Positions 20,021 through 30,291 of a stretch of DNA of 64,000 nucleotides are shown piece by piece. The notes under the pieces are model-generated. The model was given only the letters and a program-made list of their open reading frames with translations. It ran no database searches and had not been told where the DNA came from. The position numbers were made by a program, and so were the translations under genes. The stretch covers positions 1 through 64,000 of the forward strand of contig CALKBX010000009.1 in assembly GCA_937775205.1 (NCBI GenBank). Direction: 5' to 3'. This DNA comes from an uncultured Verrucomicrobiae bacterium. GTDB taxonomy: Bacteria; Verrucomicrobiota; Verrucomicrobiia; Limisphaerales; UBA1100. Position 1 is the first letter of the stretch, and the number at the start of each line of letters is the position of its first letter.

Positions 20021-23000
20021 ATGAAAGCACTGATTCCGTCAGAAAATATGAACCGTTTCTCCAGGTTTCATTTCATGTTGCTCCTCGTAATCCACTTTGT
20101 TTCCTCAGCCGACGCAGCAGTCCCAGCTGAGAAAAACGGAGCCACTTTTCTGAAGACCAATTGCGTGAAATGCCATAATGCAGAAAAGCACAAGGGCGAT
20201 ATTCGGCTGGATCAGCTTGATTTGCGTGTGACTGGCGACAATCACGAATTGTGGAAAGAGGTTGTACATAACATTCAGCGGGGCGACATGCCGCCCAAGG
20301 ATGCCAAGCACCCCACGCAGGATGAACGTCGGGCGTTTCTTTCTGAGGCAATTGGAGCATTAACGAGGTACGAGGCGGACGCGAAGGGGCTGCGGGATCC
20401 CTTGACGCGCCTGACTAATAATCAGATCGCACATAGTCTCCAGGATTTATTAAAAACTCATGAGCATATTGCGGACCAGCTCATTGGTGACCCAATCGAC
20501 AAGTACGGCTTTTCCCGACAGGCAGAACTCGATCTTTCGGGTTCATACCTCAAGCTCTATACAGATGCGCTCGAACAGATCATCGAGCGGGCGATGCCAC
20601 CCATCAATCCAGTTCGGCCGGATGTGTTTCGCATCACTGGCAACGATTGGGAAAAATGCCATTGGGCGGGTGACAACTATCTTTACCTGGGGCATCGGCG
20701 ATTGTACGAAGGGCCAAAGTGGATCGGTGATGATTTCGAGATCCCGATACCACCCAAGCACGAATACCGAATGTTCCTACGTGAAAACAGGAGCAAGGGC
20801 AGATTTCGGATCAAGTTAACCTTACGCAATGAGCCGCCAACCGATGGGTATGGAGAGCATTTTCTGATCAAACCTGGATTAGCTATAGCCAAAGCGGTTC
20901 CCGGTCAGGAGGTGTTAAAAAATTCAGCCAAGCCACGCACCGTCCAAATCCCGGAGGCGGGCATCTACCAGGTGGATGTTTTCTTAAACCCGCCGAGAAA
21001 GGTGGCGGTCACCGCGGATGCTTCAAAATTACGGGAGGGATTGGTGGGTGCCTGGCGTTTAAACGGTGACACGCAGAGTGAATCCAAGCGCAAGGAATTG
21101 ACGGGCAAACTCGTGGGCGGCGCACAGTACCTTGATTCACCAATTGGCAAGGAAGGGAAGGCAATTTCCTTAGATGGGCATGATGATGCGTTGGTGATCC
21201 CGCGCAACCCCTTGATGGATGTGGGAAAAGGAAATTTTACCGTTGCGGCGTGGATTAACCCGAGCCAATTGCGACAAGGAGGCATTGTTTGTCTGGGCCG
21301 TTACAACTTGGTTCACGGATGGTATCTGGATATGCTGGATAAGGGCGTGTTGCGGATTGAGACAGTCAGTCCCGCCAATAAATTCAATGGGACCGTAGCT
21401 TCGAAACCAGGTATCATCCGGGTGAATACTTGGCAGCACGTGGCGGCGGTGGTGCGACGTGGGGAAAATCAAACACGATTGTACGTCAACGGTTTTGAGG
21501 TCGCCTCCGGAACCGTTGCTCCCACTAATTTGGACAATCCGACGGTGGCTTTGCACATTGGCCGGATACAGGGCTCACGGCTTTTCAAGGGGCAGATTGA
21601 TGAGGTCTGTTTTTACAAGCGAGCTCTGGACGTGAAGGAAATTCAGGCCCTCTTGGAATCGGGAAAACAATTCGTACGGGAACCCCTGGAATCACCGGAG
21701 GAACTGACCTTGAATTTGGGCGGCCGCGAATTTATCGGAACTATTCATCAACCGGCATTTTTGGGAGTTCGCTTACCAGCGGGGCCACTGCAGGTGAGCG
21801 CTCGCTATGGAGACGACTTAACCCCTTACCGGATAGTCCTTACGCCAATGCCTGCGAAGAGTGACCTTGCTATTCGATATAGAAAATTTGAACAACGGGG
21901 GACCGCTCGCACGCCGCAAGAAATCGGCGTGTACCTCGATCAGTCCGGCAAGCATCCTTACAAGTTGGTGGAGCCGATCACCGTCCCCGTCAAAGAAGGC
22001 CCGCAGCAATTTGAATTATTCGGCACCCTGGAAGATCATCTCGGCGTCGTTTCCGACCCCATTGTAGCCGAAGATCGAAGCCCCGGCTACTGGCTGAAGT
22101 TCCGCACGCTAACTATTGTAAATCATAACAAGCTCAAAGGATTTAAACTGCCTGCGCGATTTAATTGGACTGAACCAATTTATCTTGTGCGGCCCGATGA
22201 ACAATGGATCAAGGCGTTTGGCCATACTCACGGTTTAATTCCTTCGGCAAATGGAAACAACGGCACACACGGCAATGAAGCAAAAGGCCCCGCGGTATAT
22301 CCCGAGGCGATGAAAACACATGGCTACGTGGTTATCGAAAAGGTGGAGTTTGAAACGCCGTTTTCTGAAAGTTGGCCACCTCCCTCCCTTCAGCCATTCT
22401 TAACAGAGGATAAGCTAGAGCGAAAAGATATGACGGGCAAGTTGAAGGCATTCGCCGCAAAGGCTTGGCGTGGGCCGCTGACCAAGTCCGACACGATACA
22501 TATAGATAAGATATGGGCGGAAGAAATTAAGGCTAGTAGCAGTGACCTTGAAGCCCTGCGAAGCTCAATCGTTACAATCCTTAGCGACCCACGGTTTCTG
22601 TACCTGCGACAATCAAACAATTACGACTTAGTCTCCCGCTTGTCTTACTTCCTTTGGAACGGGCCACCGGATACGTCGTTGACCACGTTGGCCGGTGAGC
22701 AGGAACATCTTGATGATTTTAAAATTGAACAGCAGGTGGATCGACTGCTTGCCGACAAACGTGCGCGCCGATTTATTGAAGATTTTGTTGCGCAATGGAT
22801 CGATTTCACCCGATTGGATCAGATCGCGGTAGATCCGAATTACTACCCTTCATTCAAAGACCGTGGCATGCGAATCAGGGAATACATGAAACTGGAATGT
22901 GTCGAATTCTTTGCGCGCGTTCTTCACAAGGATGTGAGTTGCCTCAGTTTTCTTGAATCTGATTTCGTGATGGTGAACGAAACAATGGCTGAGCATTATG

Positions 23001-23662
23001 GGATCACTGGCGTCTTCACGCCGAGATTTGTGCGCGTTGCTGCGCCCAATGATCGAGGTGGCGGCGTATTGGCGCAGGCTGCGGTCATGCTGGCCCAATC
23101 CAATGGGCAGGATGCCCACGCGGTAAACCGTGGGGTTTGGATTCGTTCGCGACTACTGGGTGATCCGCCGTCCGATCCGCCACCGGATGTGGCTTCATTG
23201 CCGGAACCCTCCAGCGATGCCAAAGCCAGGGTCCCAGTATCAATCAAGCAAAGACTGGATTTGCACCTCAAGACAGGCACAACGTGTTACGACTGCCACA
23301 AAGATATCGACCCGTGGGGCATTGCCACCGAAGGCCTCGATGCGGTGGGCCTACTGCGAAGGACAATTAAAAAAGCTGGCCCAGTTGTTAAGAAAGTCAC
23401 GATTGACGAACAAGAGATCGACGGCCTTTTGCCGTTGAAAAAATTCCTTGTCGAACAGCGCCACAAGCAATTCGCTTATGGCTTTACCCGTCACATGCTT
23501 TCCTATGCTCTGGGCAGAACGCTCACGTTTCGCGATGAGCAGACTGTCCTGGCGCTACAATCGGAGTTCGAAAAAAGCGGATACAAAATGCGGAGCCTGA
23601 TCAAAGCGATTGTTACTTCAAGCGTTTTTAGGCAAGGAGCTAAATTAAAGACACAAGAATGA
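20021..23662 (+). CDS. DUF1587/DUF1592/DUF1588/DUF1585-type cytochrome-like protein with internal LamG (ConA-like) domain
   Basis: FLKTNCVKCHNAEKHKGDIRLDQLDL; LGAW...GKAISLDGHDDALVIPRNPLMDVGKGNFTVAAWINPSQ (LamG); LVSRLSYFLWNGPPD; TTCYDCHKDIDPWGIATEGLDAVG; QFAYGFTRHMLSYALGRTLTFRDE. Confidence 0.9.
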   Translation: MKALIPSENMNRFSRFHFMLLLVIHFVSSADAAVPAEKNGATFLKTNCVKCHNAEKHKGDIRLDQLDLRVTGDNHELWKEVVHNIQRGDMPPKDAKHPTQDERRAFLSEAIGALTRYEADAKGLRDPLTRLTNNQIAHSLQDLLKTHEHIADQLIGDPIDKYGFSRQAELDLSGSYLKLYTDALEQIIERAMPPINPVRPDVFRITGNDWEKCHWAGDNYLYLGHRRLYEGPKWIGDDFEIPIPPKHEYRMFLRENRSKGRFRIKLTLRNEPPTDGYGEHFLIKPGLAIAKAVPGQEVLKNSAKPRTVQIPEAGIYQVDVFLNPPRKVAVTADASKLREGLVGAWRLNGDTQSESKRKELTGKLVGGAQYLDSPIGKEGKAISLDGHDDALVIPRNPLMDVGKGNFTVAAWINPSQLRQGGIVCLGRYNLVHGWYLDMLDKGVLRIETVSPANKFNGTVASKPGIIRVNTWQHVAAVVRRGENQTRLYVNGFEVASGTVAPTNLDNPTVALHIGRIQGSRLFKGQIDEVCFYKRALDVKEIQALLESGKQFVREPLESPEELTLNLGGREFIGTIHQPAFLGVRLPAGPLQVSARYGDDLTPYRIVLTPMPAKSDLAIRYRKFEQRGTARTPQEIGVYLDQSGKHPYKLVEPITVPVKEGPQQFELFGTLEDHLGVVSDPIVAEDRSPGYWLKFRTLTIVNHNKLKGFKLPARFNWTEPIYLVRPDEQWIKAFGHTHGLIPSANGNNGTHGNEAKGPAVYPEAMKTHGYVVIEKVEFETPFSESWPPPSLQPFLTEDKLERKDMTGKLKAFAAKAWRGPLTKSDTIHIDKIWAEEIKASSSDLEALRSSIVTILSDPRFLYLRQSNNYDLVSRLSYFLWNGPPDTSLTTLAGEQEHLDDFKIEQQVDRLLADKRARRFIEDFVAQWIDFTRLDQIAVDPNYYPSFKDRGMRIREYMKLECVEFFARVLHKDVSCLSFLESDFVMVNETMAEHYGITGVFTPRFVRVAAPNDRGGGVLAQAAVMLAQSNGQDAHAVNRGVWIRSRLLGDPPSDPPPDVASLPEPSSDAKARVPVSIKQRLDLHLKTGTTCYDCHKDIDPWGIATEGLDAVGLLRRTIKKAGPVVKKVTIDEQEIDGLLPLKKFLVEQRHKQFAYGFTRHMLSYALGRTLTFRDEQTVLALQSEFEKSGYKMRSLIKAIVTSSVFRQGAKLKTQE

Positions 23663-24966
23663 TGGCTAAGAGAATGAATATTAATCGACGTACATTTCTT
23701 CGCGGTGCTGGCGGTGTGGCCCTGAGTCTGCCGATTCTCGATTGCATGGCGTCCAATCCGGCAAGTGAAATGCCCAAGCGGCTCCTAGCGCTGTATGTGG
23801 GGCACGGATTCGCCCTGCATGGTGATTGGAGTTGGTACCCGAAATTGGTCGATGGCCAAATGCGCTTCGGCAAGTCAATGGAAGCCTTTAACCCGTTGGC
23901 TAAGCACGTTACCATTGTAAAAGGATTGGAGCATCCCCATTGCGTGAGTGCCGGCGGGCACAGTACCGCGGATTCATTCCTTACCGGCAGCAACCCCGCC
24001 GCAACGGTAAAAAGCTCGTCGTTGGACCAGGTTGCCGCGATGACCCACGGACATAAAACGCGTTACCCGAGTCTTGTGCTTGGGAATGAAGGAGGTTTGG
24101 GCGGCGAAGGGAGGTCGAACACGCTTTCTTACAATCAATTCGGCCGCGGCATTCCTTCCTCGAACAACTTGCGTGGATTGTATGACGGAATGTTTAATTC
24201 CGATCCGCAACTCCAAAAAGGGCAACGTTCGCGACTGGCATCCGACAAGCGTAGGCTCGATCGCGTTCTGGAGTCTTACCGCGAGATGAAACGCAAGCTC
24301 GGACGCGACGATTCGCAGAAGCTGGAGCACTACCTGCACGCATTGCGAGATGTGGAGAAAGAGATCGAGCGCATGGAGCGCTGGACGGCAACTCCCAAGC
24401 CAAAGGTGCCCACAGACGAGTTGGCCCTTAACGCCTCCGTGCAAGATCCGGCGGCTTTCATCCGCACGATGTACAACCTCATCTATCTGGCGTTCAAGAC
24501 AGATTCAACCCGTTATGCGACCTACATGCTGCAGAGCATGAACAGCAGCAAGTGGGACAACATTCCGATCGCTCTCGGGCTCGGAGTCACCCACCATCTG
24601 CTGGCCCACAACGCGCTACAAGGAGGTGGGAATCTGGTTAAACTTGGCAAGTACGACAAGTTCCAGGCAGACCTTCTGGCAGAGTTCATCACTAAGCTGG
24701 CGAACACACCTGAGGGTGAAGGAACGATGCTCGACAATACGGTTGTGCTCTACGGCAGCAGCAACAGCCAGACGCACGTCAACACCAACTATCCTATGAT
24801 GTTAGTGGGAGGCAAAAAACTTGGTCTCAAACAGGGTGCGTTTCATGGTTTTGGAAAAAAAGCACCGCCACTGTCCAACCTCTACCTAACGCTGATAAAA
24901 GCACTGGAAGTCCCCGCCCAGAAATTCTCCGACAGCAACGGAACCATTCGAGAAATCATCGCTTGA
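23659..24966 (+). CDS. DUF1552 domain-containing protein
   Basis: NINRRTFLRGAGGVALSLPILDCMA; GSNPAATVKSSSLDQVAAM; LYGSSNSQTHVNTNYPMMLVGG; overlaps the stop of the DUF1592-type gene (translational coupling). Confidence 0.92.
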   Translation: MMAKRMNINRRTFLRGAGGVALSLPILDCMASNPASEMPKRLLALYVGHGFALHGDWSWYPKLVDGQMRFGKSMEAFNPLAKHVTIVKGLEHPHCVSAGGHSTADSFLTGSNPAATVKSSSLDQVAAMTHGHKTRYPSLVLGNEGGLGGEGRSNTLSYNQFGRGIPSSNNLRGLYDGMFNSDPQLQKGQRSRLASDKRRLDRVLESYREMKRKLGRDDSQKLEHYLHALRDVEKEIERMERWTATPKPKVPTDELALNASVQDPAAFIRTMYNLIYLAFKTDSTRYATYMLQSMNSSKWDNIPIALGLGVTHHLLAHNALQGGGNLVKLGKYDKFQADLLAEFITKLANTPEGEGTMLDNTVVLYGSSNSQTHVNTNYPMMLVGGKKLGLKQGAFHGFGKKAPPLSNLYLTLIKALEVPAQKFSDSNGTIREIIA

Positions 24967-25009
24967 GCAGACTTCCCAAATCCAGCCCCCTGCGGCAAGA
25001 TGCCTCCGT

Positions 25010-25086
25010 GCTCCCGTAGCTCAGCTGGATAGAGCGAGGGTTTCCTAAACCTTAGGTCGAAGGTTCGAATCCTTCCGGGAGTGCCA
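25010..25086 (+). tRNA. tRNA-Arg (anticodon CCT), CCA encoded
   Basis: GCTCCCG TA GCTC AGCTGGATA GAGC G AGGGT TTCCTAA ACCTT AGGTC GAAGG TTCGAAT CCTTC CGGGAGT G CCA; full cloverleaf, loop TTCCTAA. Confidence 0.95.
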
Positions 25087-25141
25087 AATTTCTTACGCCA
25101 AAAAAACCTTGGCGGCTTTGCACCTTGGCGGTTCAAAGGCC

Positions 25142-26308
25142 CTACGCCATAAAGCGCAGCTCGCCGTCGAGCCAGACGCCTTTGACTTGGTAGCGGTTAT
25201 CGAACCATACGAGGTCGGCGCGTTTGCCGGCTTCGAGTGAACCGAATTCGTTGTCGCGGCCGAGTTGGCGGGCGGGGTTGAGGGTGGCCATTAGCACGGC
25301 GTCGACGAGCGGGACGTTGGCTTGTTCCACGGCGGTTTGCACGGCGCGAATCATCGTGAGCGTACTGCCAGCGAGGCCGCGGCCGTCCAATACTTCGGCG
25401 GTGGTGGTGGTGACTTTGGCTTTGATGCCGCACAGCTCGAACTGGGTGCCGGGCTTGAGACCGGCACCTTTGGTGGCGTCGGTGATGATGACCACTTGCT
25501 CGCGCGGCTTGGCATTGAAGAGCATGCGCATCAAAACCGGCGGCACGTGTTGGCCGTCGCTGATGATTTCGCAAACCAAATCGTCATCCGCCAGCCCAAA
25601 CTCGAGCATGCCCGCGGTGCGGTAAGGGCCTTTTTTGGTGAGGCTGCTCATGGCGTTGAAGGTGTGGGTGACTTGATTCAACCCAGCTTTGACCGCGGGG
25701 AAAAGTTCTTTCTCGGTGGCGTCGGTGTGGCCGGCGCTGGCGATAGTGCCGTTCTTGCGGAGGGCTTTGATGAGGTTGAGGGCGCGGGGCAGCTCGGGCG
25801 CGAGGGTCATTTGCGTGATGAGCTTGCCGTGTTTGAGGATGGGCTGCCATTCTTTGGCGGTGGGGGCGCGGCAGTATTCGGGGTTCTGCGCGCCGGCGCG
25901 TACTTTATTGATGAACGGCCCTTCCACGTGCACGCCCACGATGCGCGAGCCGCCGATGGATCGGTTGTGGATGGGGGCGATGGCGGCCAGCGTTTTTTCA
26001 ATGTCACTTTGCGGGGCGGCCAGCGTGGTGAGCGTCAGCGAGGTGGTGCCGCCTTTGAGATGGAAATCGGTGATTTCCTTAAACGCATCCAGCCGCGCTT
26101 CCATTGTGTCGCGCCCGAGCGCGCCGTGGATGTGGAGGTCAATAAACCCCGGCGCAAGAAAACCGCCGCGCAGGTCGAACACATTATCGCCGCCTTTGGC
26201 AGAGGGTTTGGCGTCCTTGGAGATTTTATGAATCTGCCCATCCCGCACGCTCAACGAGCCCCGCTGAATTTCATTCGGCAAAATGAGCCGTGCGTTGGTA
26301 AATTCCAT
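25142..26308 (-). CDS. nagA: N-acetylglucosamine-6-phosphate deacetylase
   Basis: LAPGFIDLHIHGALGRDTME; GVHVEGPFINKVRAGAQNPEY; SAGHTDA; THTFNAMSSL; IISDGQHVPP; ITDATKGAGL. Confidence 0.93.
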   Translation of the reverse strand: MEFTNARLILPNEIQRGSLSVRDGQIHKISKDAKPSAKGGDNVFDLRGGFLAPGFIDLHIHGALGRDTMEARLDAFKEITDFHLKGGTTSLTLTTLAAPQSDIEKTLAAIAPIHNRSIGGSRIVGVHVEGPFINKVRAGAQNPEYCRAPTAKEWQPILKHGKLITQMTLAPELPRALNLIKALRKNGTIASAGHTDATEKELFPAVKAGLNQVTHTFNAMSSLTKKGPYRTAGMLEFGLADDDLVCEIISDGQHVPPVLMRMLFNAKPREQVVIITDATKGAGLKPGTQFELCGIKAKVTTTTAEVLDGRGLAGSTLTMIRAVQTAVEQANVPLVDAVLMATLNPARQLGRDNEFGSLEAGKRADLVWFDNRYQVKGVWLDGELRFMA

Positions 26309-26340
26309 GGGCGGATGATGGGGTCAGCGGCTGGCGTGCG

Positions 26341-27681
26341 TCAATGGTTTTGGGATGAATCGGGCGAAGTGGAGGTCGCTCCTCCCGTGAGCACGGGTTT
26401 CAAGGCCCACACGATGAGGATGGTGACGGCCGAGGCGGCGGCGGTTTTCCAACCTTGAGCGATGGCGGACACAACCATCCAAATGGACAGGCCGAGAAAA
26501 ATAAGTGGTGTGACAGGATACAACGGCACGCGGAAGGGCCGCTCGGTTTTCGGCTCGCGTCGGCGCAGTACAAACACGCCGGTCACCGTCGCGCCCATAA
26601 TGAGCGTGAGCGGCAGGCCGATGTAATCGAGTATCGTGCCGACGCTGCCCACGGAGTTGGCGGCGAAAATGAAAATGAGAGTGAGCACGGCCTGCAGGAT
26701 GAGCGCGTTTTGTGGCGCGCGCGTGGGGCTGGGGCGGCCGAGCATGGCGGGCAGTTGGCCATCGCGCGCCATCGAGGCCACGAGGCGTGCGCCCACCATC
26801 AAGATGGTGCTGGTGGTGGAGATGAGCAAAACAACCACCATCCAGTTGAACCATTGGCTGGCGGCGGGGCCGAATAAAATTTTGGTGGCGTGCAGGCCGA
26901 TGCCTTCGATTTCACCGGTCATCGTGGAGGCCGATTGTGCGCGCAGAAAGACGGTGTTGAGCAGAAGATAAAGCACCGTGACAAACACCGTGCCGGCGAT
27001 GAGCGAGCGCGGCAGATTGCGTTTGGGGTCGCGGATGTCGCCGGCAATCCACGACGAAGTTTCCCAGCCGAGATAGGCGAAGCTCGCCGTGAGCATCGCG
27101 CTGGCGAAGGGCGCGGAAAAAACACCGGGATTGGCGGCGGCGGGATTCACCGTGGGTTCTACGTTCGCTTGAAAGCCGGCCACGATGAACGCGAGGATGA
27201 CGCCCACTTTGAAAATGGTAAAAAAATTGTTCACGTAATTTCCCTCGCGCAAGCCGATGCAGTGGATGAGCGTGAAAACCAAAATCACCGCCGAGGCCGT
27301 GGCGGCGGGTGGGATGCCGGGGATAATTTCCTGCACGTACACGCCGAGCAACAGCGTTATGAACGCCGCCGCGCCCACGAACGCGAGCAGGAAACTCAGC
27401 ACGCCGCTCAAGTAACCGGCGGTGTCGCCGTAAAGATGGCGGTTGTAAGTGTAGCAGCCGCCGCTGCGGGGCATCATCGCGCCGAGTTCGCCGAGGGAGA
27501 GTGCGCCGGTCAATGCGAGACCGCCGCAAAAGAGCCAGACGAGCAACACGTTGGTGTCCGTGCCCAGCTCGTGGGCGAAGCCGCCGGTGGCGCCAAAGAT
27601 GCCCGCGCCAATCATGGTGGCGATGACGGCCCCGGTGGCGGACCAAAAGCCCAGCGGGCGTTCGTGTGTTTTTTCGCTCAC
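26341..27681 (-). CDS. APC-family amino acid permease
   Basis: GFWSATGAVIATMIGAGIFGATG; GGLALTGALSLGELGAMMPRSGGCYTYNRHLYGDTAGYLSG; 12 TM-like segments. Confidence 0.9.
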   Translation of the reverse strand: MSEKTHERPLGFWSATGAVIATMIGAGIFGATGGFAHELGTDTNVLLVWLFCGGLALTGALSLGELGAMMPRSGGCYTYNRHLYGDTAGYLSGVLSFLLAFVGAAAFITLLLGVYVQEIIPGIPPAATASAVILVFTLIHCIGLREGNYVNNFFTIFKVGVILAFIVAGFQANVEPTVNPAAANPGVFSAPFASAMLTASFAYLGWETSSWIAGDIRDPKRNLPRSLIAGTVFVTVLYLLLNTVFLRAQSASTMTGEIEGIGLHATKILFGPAASQWFNWMVVVLLISTTSTILMVGARLVASMARDGQLPAMLGRPSPTRAPQNALILQAVLTLIFIFAANSVGSVGTILDYIGLPLTLIMGATVTGVFVLRRREPKTERPFRVPLYPVTPLIFLGLSIWMVVSAIAQGWKTAAASAVTILIVWALKPVLTGGATSTSPDSSQNH

Positions 27682-28990
27682 TTATTGGTTGGCGAAATGT
27701 ACGATGGTGCCGATGAGGGCGAGGACGAAAATCACGAGCAGCGTGATCTTGATCCAGCTGTACGGGCGTTCGCCCTGCACTTCGCCGGTGCGGGCGTTGA
27801 CGAGGAATTGAAAGTTGCGGTCTTTGAAACGATATGCGCTGATCCACACCGGCAGCAGGATATACTTGAACGTGATGTTTTGATAGTGGGAGGTCTTGCT
27901 GAGAATGCGTTGTTCGTCGCCACCGATGTCCCAGCGGATTTTGCTGTCGATGTCCGGCGCCATTTTTTCTTTGGCGAGGGCGAAGCCCGCGCGCAAGTCG
28001 GTGGTGTAGCTTTCGCTTTGGAAACCGCTGAGGTATTCGTCGGCGTACGGCGTGAGCTGCGGGAGATCCCACGGCTCCAATTCATCCACGTACTCGCGCG
28101 GGAGCGTGTCGCTTGCGGGGATGAGAATGTCATCGAAATCCACAAACACGCGACCGGTGGCGGGGTACCAATGGGTGTGCCGCACCTGCCGCGTTTGGCT
28201 GCGGCCTTCGCTGTCGGTGTAGTGTTCGGTCGTGTAATAATGCTCACCGCGTTGGCCCATATAATCTGTGGTGGTATCGCTGTCGTACGTCCAATGCGGA
28301 ATGTACAGGCCCTTGAGTTTGCTGATGTCGCGCGCGAATTGCTTGAGTTTGTTGGGCGCAAACCACAGGCCTTTGATCCATTCGCGAAAATGGCCGAGGC
28401 CTTCCTCGCGCGTGACGGCGAAGGGCAGCACCGCTTGCGGCCGCAGCACGTTGGCGGTTTGCGGTTGCTGGACAAATGGCGTGCCGCAGAAGGCGCACTC
28501 GCCGGAAGTTTGGTTGGCGTCGAGTTGGTTGTTCGCGCCGCAAGCATCGCAGTTCACCTCGGCCACCACGGTGGTGGTCGCGCCGGATTCCAGCGAGGCG
28601 AGCTGGCTCTCGAAATCGTGCTCCAACACTTCGCCCGTGGGCGCGGGGCAATCCACTTCCGCGCCGCAGTAGGGGCATTCCATCTTGGCCGCGCCGGGTT
28701 TGAACAACAGATCGCCGCCGCAACCGGTGCAAGGGAAAGTGGCCGGGCCGGATTTTTCCGGATCCTTGCTTTTGCCGACAGGTTCGTTGCCTAAAACAGG
28801 AGGGACATCGCTCGTCGCGCTTCCGTCTACGCGCAAGCCGGGCACGTCCTTCAACGGCAACCAATCCGCCGCGCCTTCGTAATGGGCGAGGTCGATTGTC
28901 CTGCAACGTGCCGTTGGCGAGCAATTCGCGGGCTTGCTCGATGGAATACGGGCCGTGATTGTCACCGGCGCGATTGATGGTAATTTGCAT
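27682..28990 (-). pseudogene. GYF_2 (DUF4339)-zinc-ribbon protein (YdjG-like, TM C-terminus), apparent frameshift near 28900
   Basis: N-terminal MQITINRAGDNHGPYSIEQARELLANGTLQ is in one frame and TIDLAHYEGAADWLPLKDVPGL in another; then CTGCGGDLLFKPGAAKMECPYCGAEV and CDACGANN...CAFCGTPF zinc ribbons and a C-terminal TM. Confidence 0.8.
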
Positions 28991-28998
28991 CGGGCTAT

Positions 28999-30162
28999 TT
29001 AAGGCAGCGGTGGCGGACCATCATCGGCAACACCCGGCAAGGGCGGCGGGCCGAATAAATCGGAAAGCTCCGGCACCTCGCCGGCCTTCGTCCAAGCGCC
29101 CATCCCTTTGGCCCACACGAGCATATCGGTTTTGAAGCTGCCGTCATCGGCCATCTTTTGGAGATGAGTTAAATTGTATGGGCCGTATTTTTCGTCATTG
29201 ATGGCCACGGTATATTCTGTGCCCGTCGCGGCGGCCGCGCCGGGGAGAGGCGGGGCGGCTTGGGTTGCAGCCGGTTGAGTTGCGCTCGTTGCGGCGGCGC
29301 CCATTTGGTTGCCCATCATCATGCCCATTCCCATTCCCATACCCGCACCGGCAACGCCACCCGCACCGGGGTTGTTTGCCAAATCACCCATCGCGCGGCT
29401 GGCGCGGAGGGCGGTGAGGTTTTGCATCGCATTAGGATCGGCATTGGCGAGCTTGCCCGCGCTGAGGCGGCTCATCTCCATCAGCTCCTTGCGCACATCG
29501 TCCGGCATCGAAATGCTGCCCACGCGGAAGCGCGTAATCTCAAGGCCGAGCGTCCCGAAATATTCCTGCAATGGCGCTTGCAGATCCTCGGAGATGTCCT
29601 TCATCTTGCCGGTGAGCTTGGCGGGGTTCAGCTCCATCTCGCCCAGATGATCGCTGACGTTCATCAGGATTTCCTCGCGTAGATCGTTGGAAATTTCGTC
29701 CACCTCAAAATTGCCGTCCGTGCCCACCTTCTCCGTCAAAAACTTCGCCGGATCCGCAATCTGGATCACGTAGCTGCCATTGGCGCGCAGGTCGAACATC
29801 CCATACCCCGCGCACTCCACTGTGATCGGCGCGCGCGTGCCCCACTTGAGATCTGTGAATTTTGTGGTCTTGAAAAAATAAACCTCCGCCTTGAACGGAC
29901 TTTCGAAGCCATGCTTCCAGCCCATCAACGTGGAAAGAATCGGCAGGTTCGCCGTGGTCAGCTCGTGCGTGCCCGGCTCGAACACATCCGCCACGCTCGT
30001 GCTCCCCTCGTTCACAAACACCGCCGCCTGCCCGGGCCGTACCACGAGCTTCGCGCCATTTTTGATTTCGTTATTATGCCGCTCGAAGCGGTACACCATC
30101 GTGTCCTGCCCGTCATCGAGCCACTCGATAATGTCAATGAATTGTCCAGATAACCATCCCAT
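28999..30162 (-). CDS. SPFH/virion-core-like (YdjI-like) protein with C-terminal GYF_2 domain
   Basis: MGWLSGQFIDIIEWLDDGQDTMVYRFERHNNEIKNGAKLVVRPGQAAVFVNEG...; C-terminal YTVAINDEKYGPYNLTHLQKMADDGSFKTDMLVWAKGMGAWTKAGEVPEL. Confidence 0.88.
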   Translation of the reverse strand: MGWLSGQFIDIIEWLDDGQDTMVYRFERHNNEIKNGAKLVVRPGQAAVFVNEGSTSVADVFEPGTHELTTANLPILSTLMGWKHGFESPFKAEVYFFKTTKFTDLKWGTRAPITVECAGYGMFDLRANGSYVIQIADPAKFLTEKVGTDGNFEVDEISNDLREEILMNVSDHLGEMELNPAKLTGKMKDISEDLQAPLQEYFGTLGLEITRFRVGSISMPDDVRKELMEMSRLSAGKLANADPNAMQNLTALRASRAMGDLANNPGAGGVAGAGMGMGMGMMMGNQMGAAATSATQPAATQAAPPLPGAAAATGTEYTVAINDEKYGPYNLTHLQKMADDGSFKTDMLVWAKGMGAWTKAGEVPELSDLFGPPPLPGVADDGPPPLP

Positions 30163-30291
30163 GATAATGCCTTTCAGTTTGGGTTGCTGCGTTGGTGCGG
30201 GAAGTATCCCCAACCACCATCGATTCGCAACCCTCGTGTTGGGTGCGGGTTCTACCGAAGGTGGTGGCGTTATTCGATGGAGAGGATGGGA

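Noticed and set aside
25010-25086. Integrated mobile element at the tRNA
   Set aside because: No integrase, relaxase or phage genes, and I did not see a second copy of the tRNA 3' end; kept only as a composition-based hypothesis.
24882-25136. Minus-strand ORF ...FGTPGRIRTFDLRFRKPSLYPAELREHG
   Set aside because: Antisense translation of the tRNA-Arg(CCT) gene; a well-known type of spurious protein annotation.
25322-26458. 378-aa plus-strand ORF
   Set aside because: Antisense to nagA and the permease end.
26890-28794. 634-aa plus-strand ORF
   Set aside because: Antisense shadow across the permease and zinc-ribbon genes, whose protein families are clear; low-quality Arg/His/Gly-rich composition.
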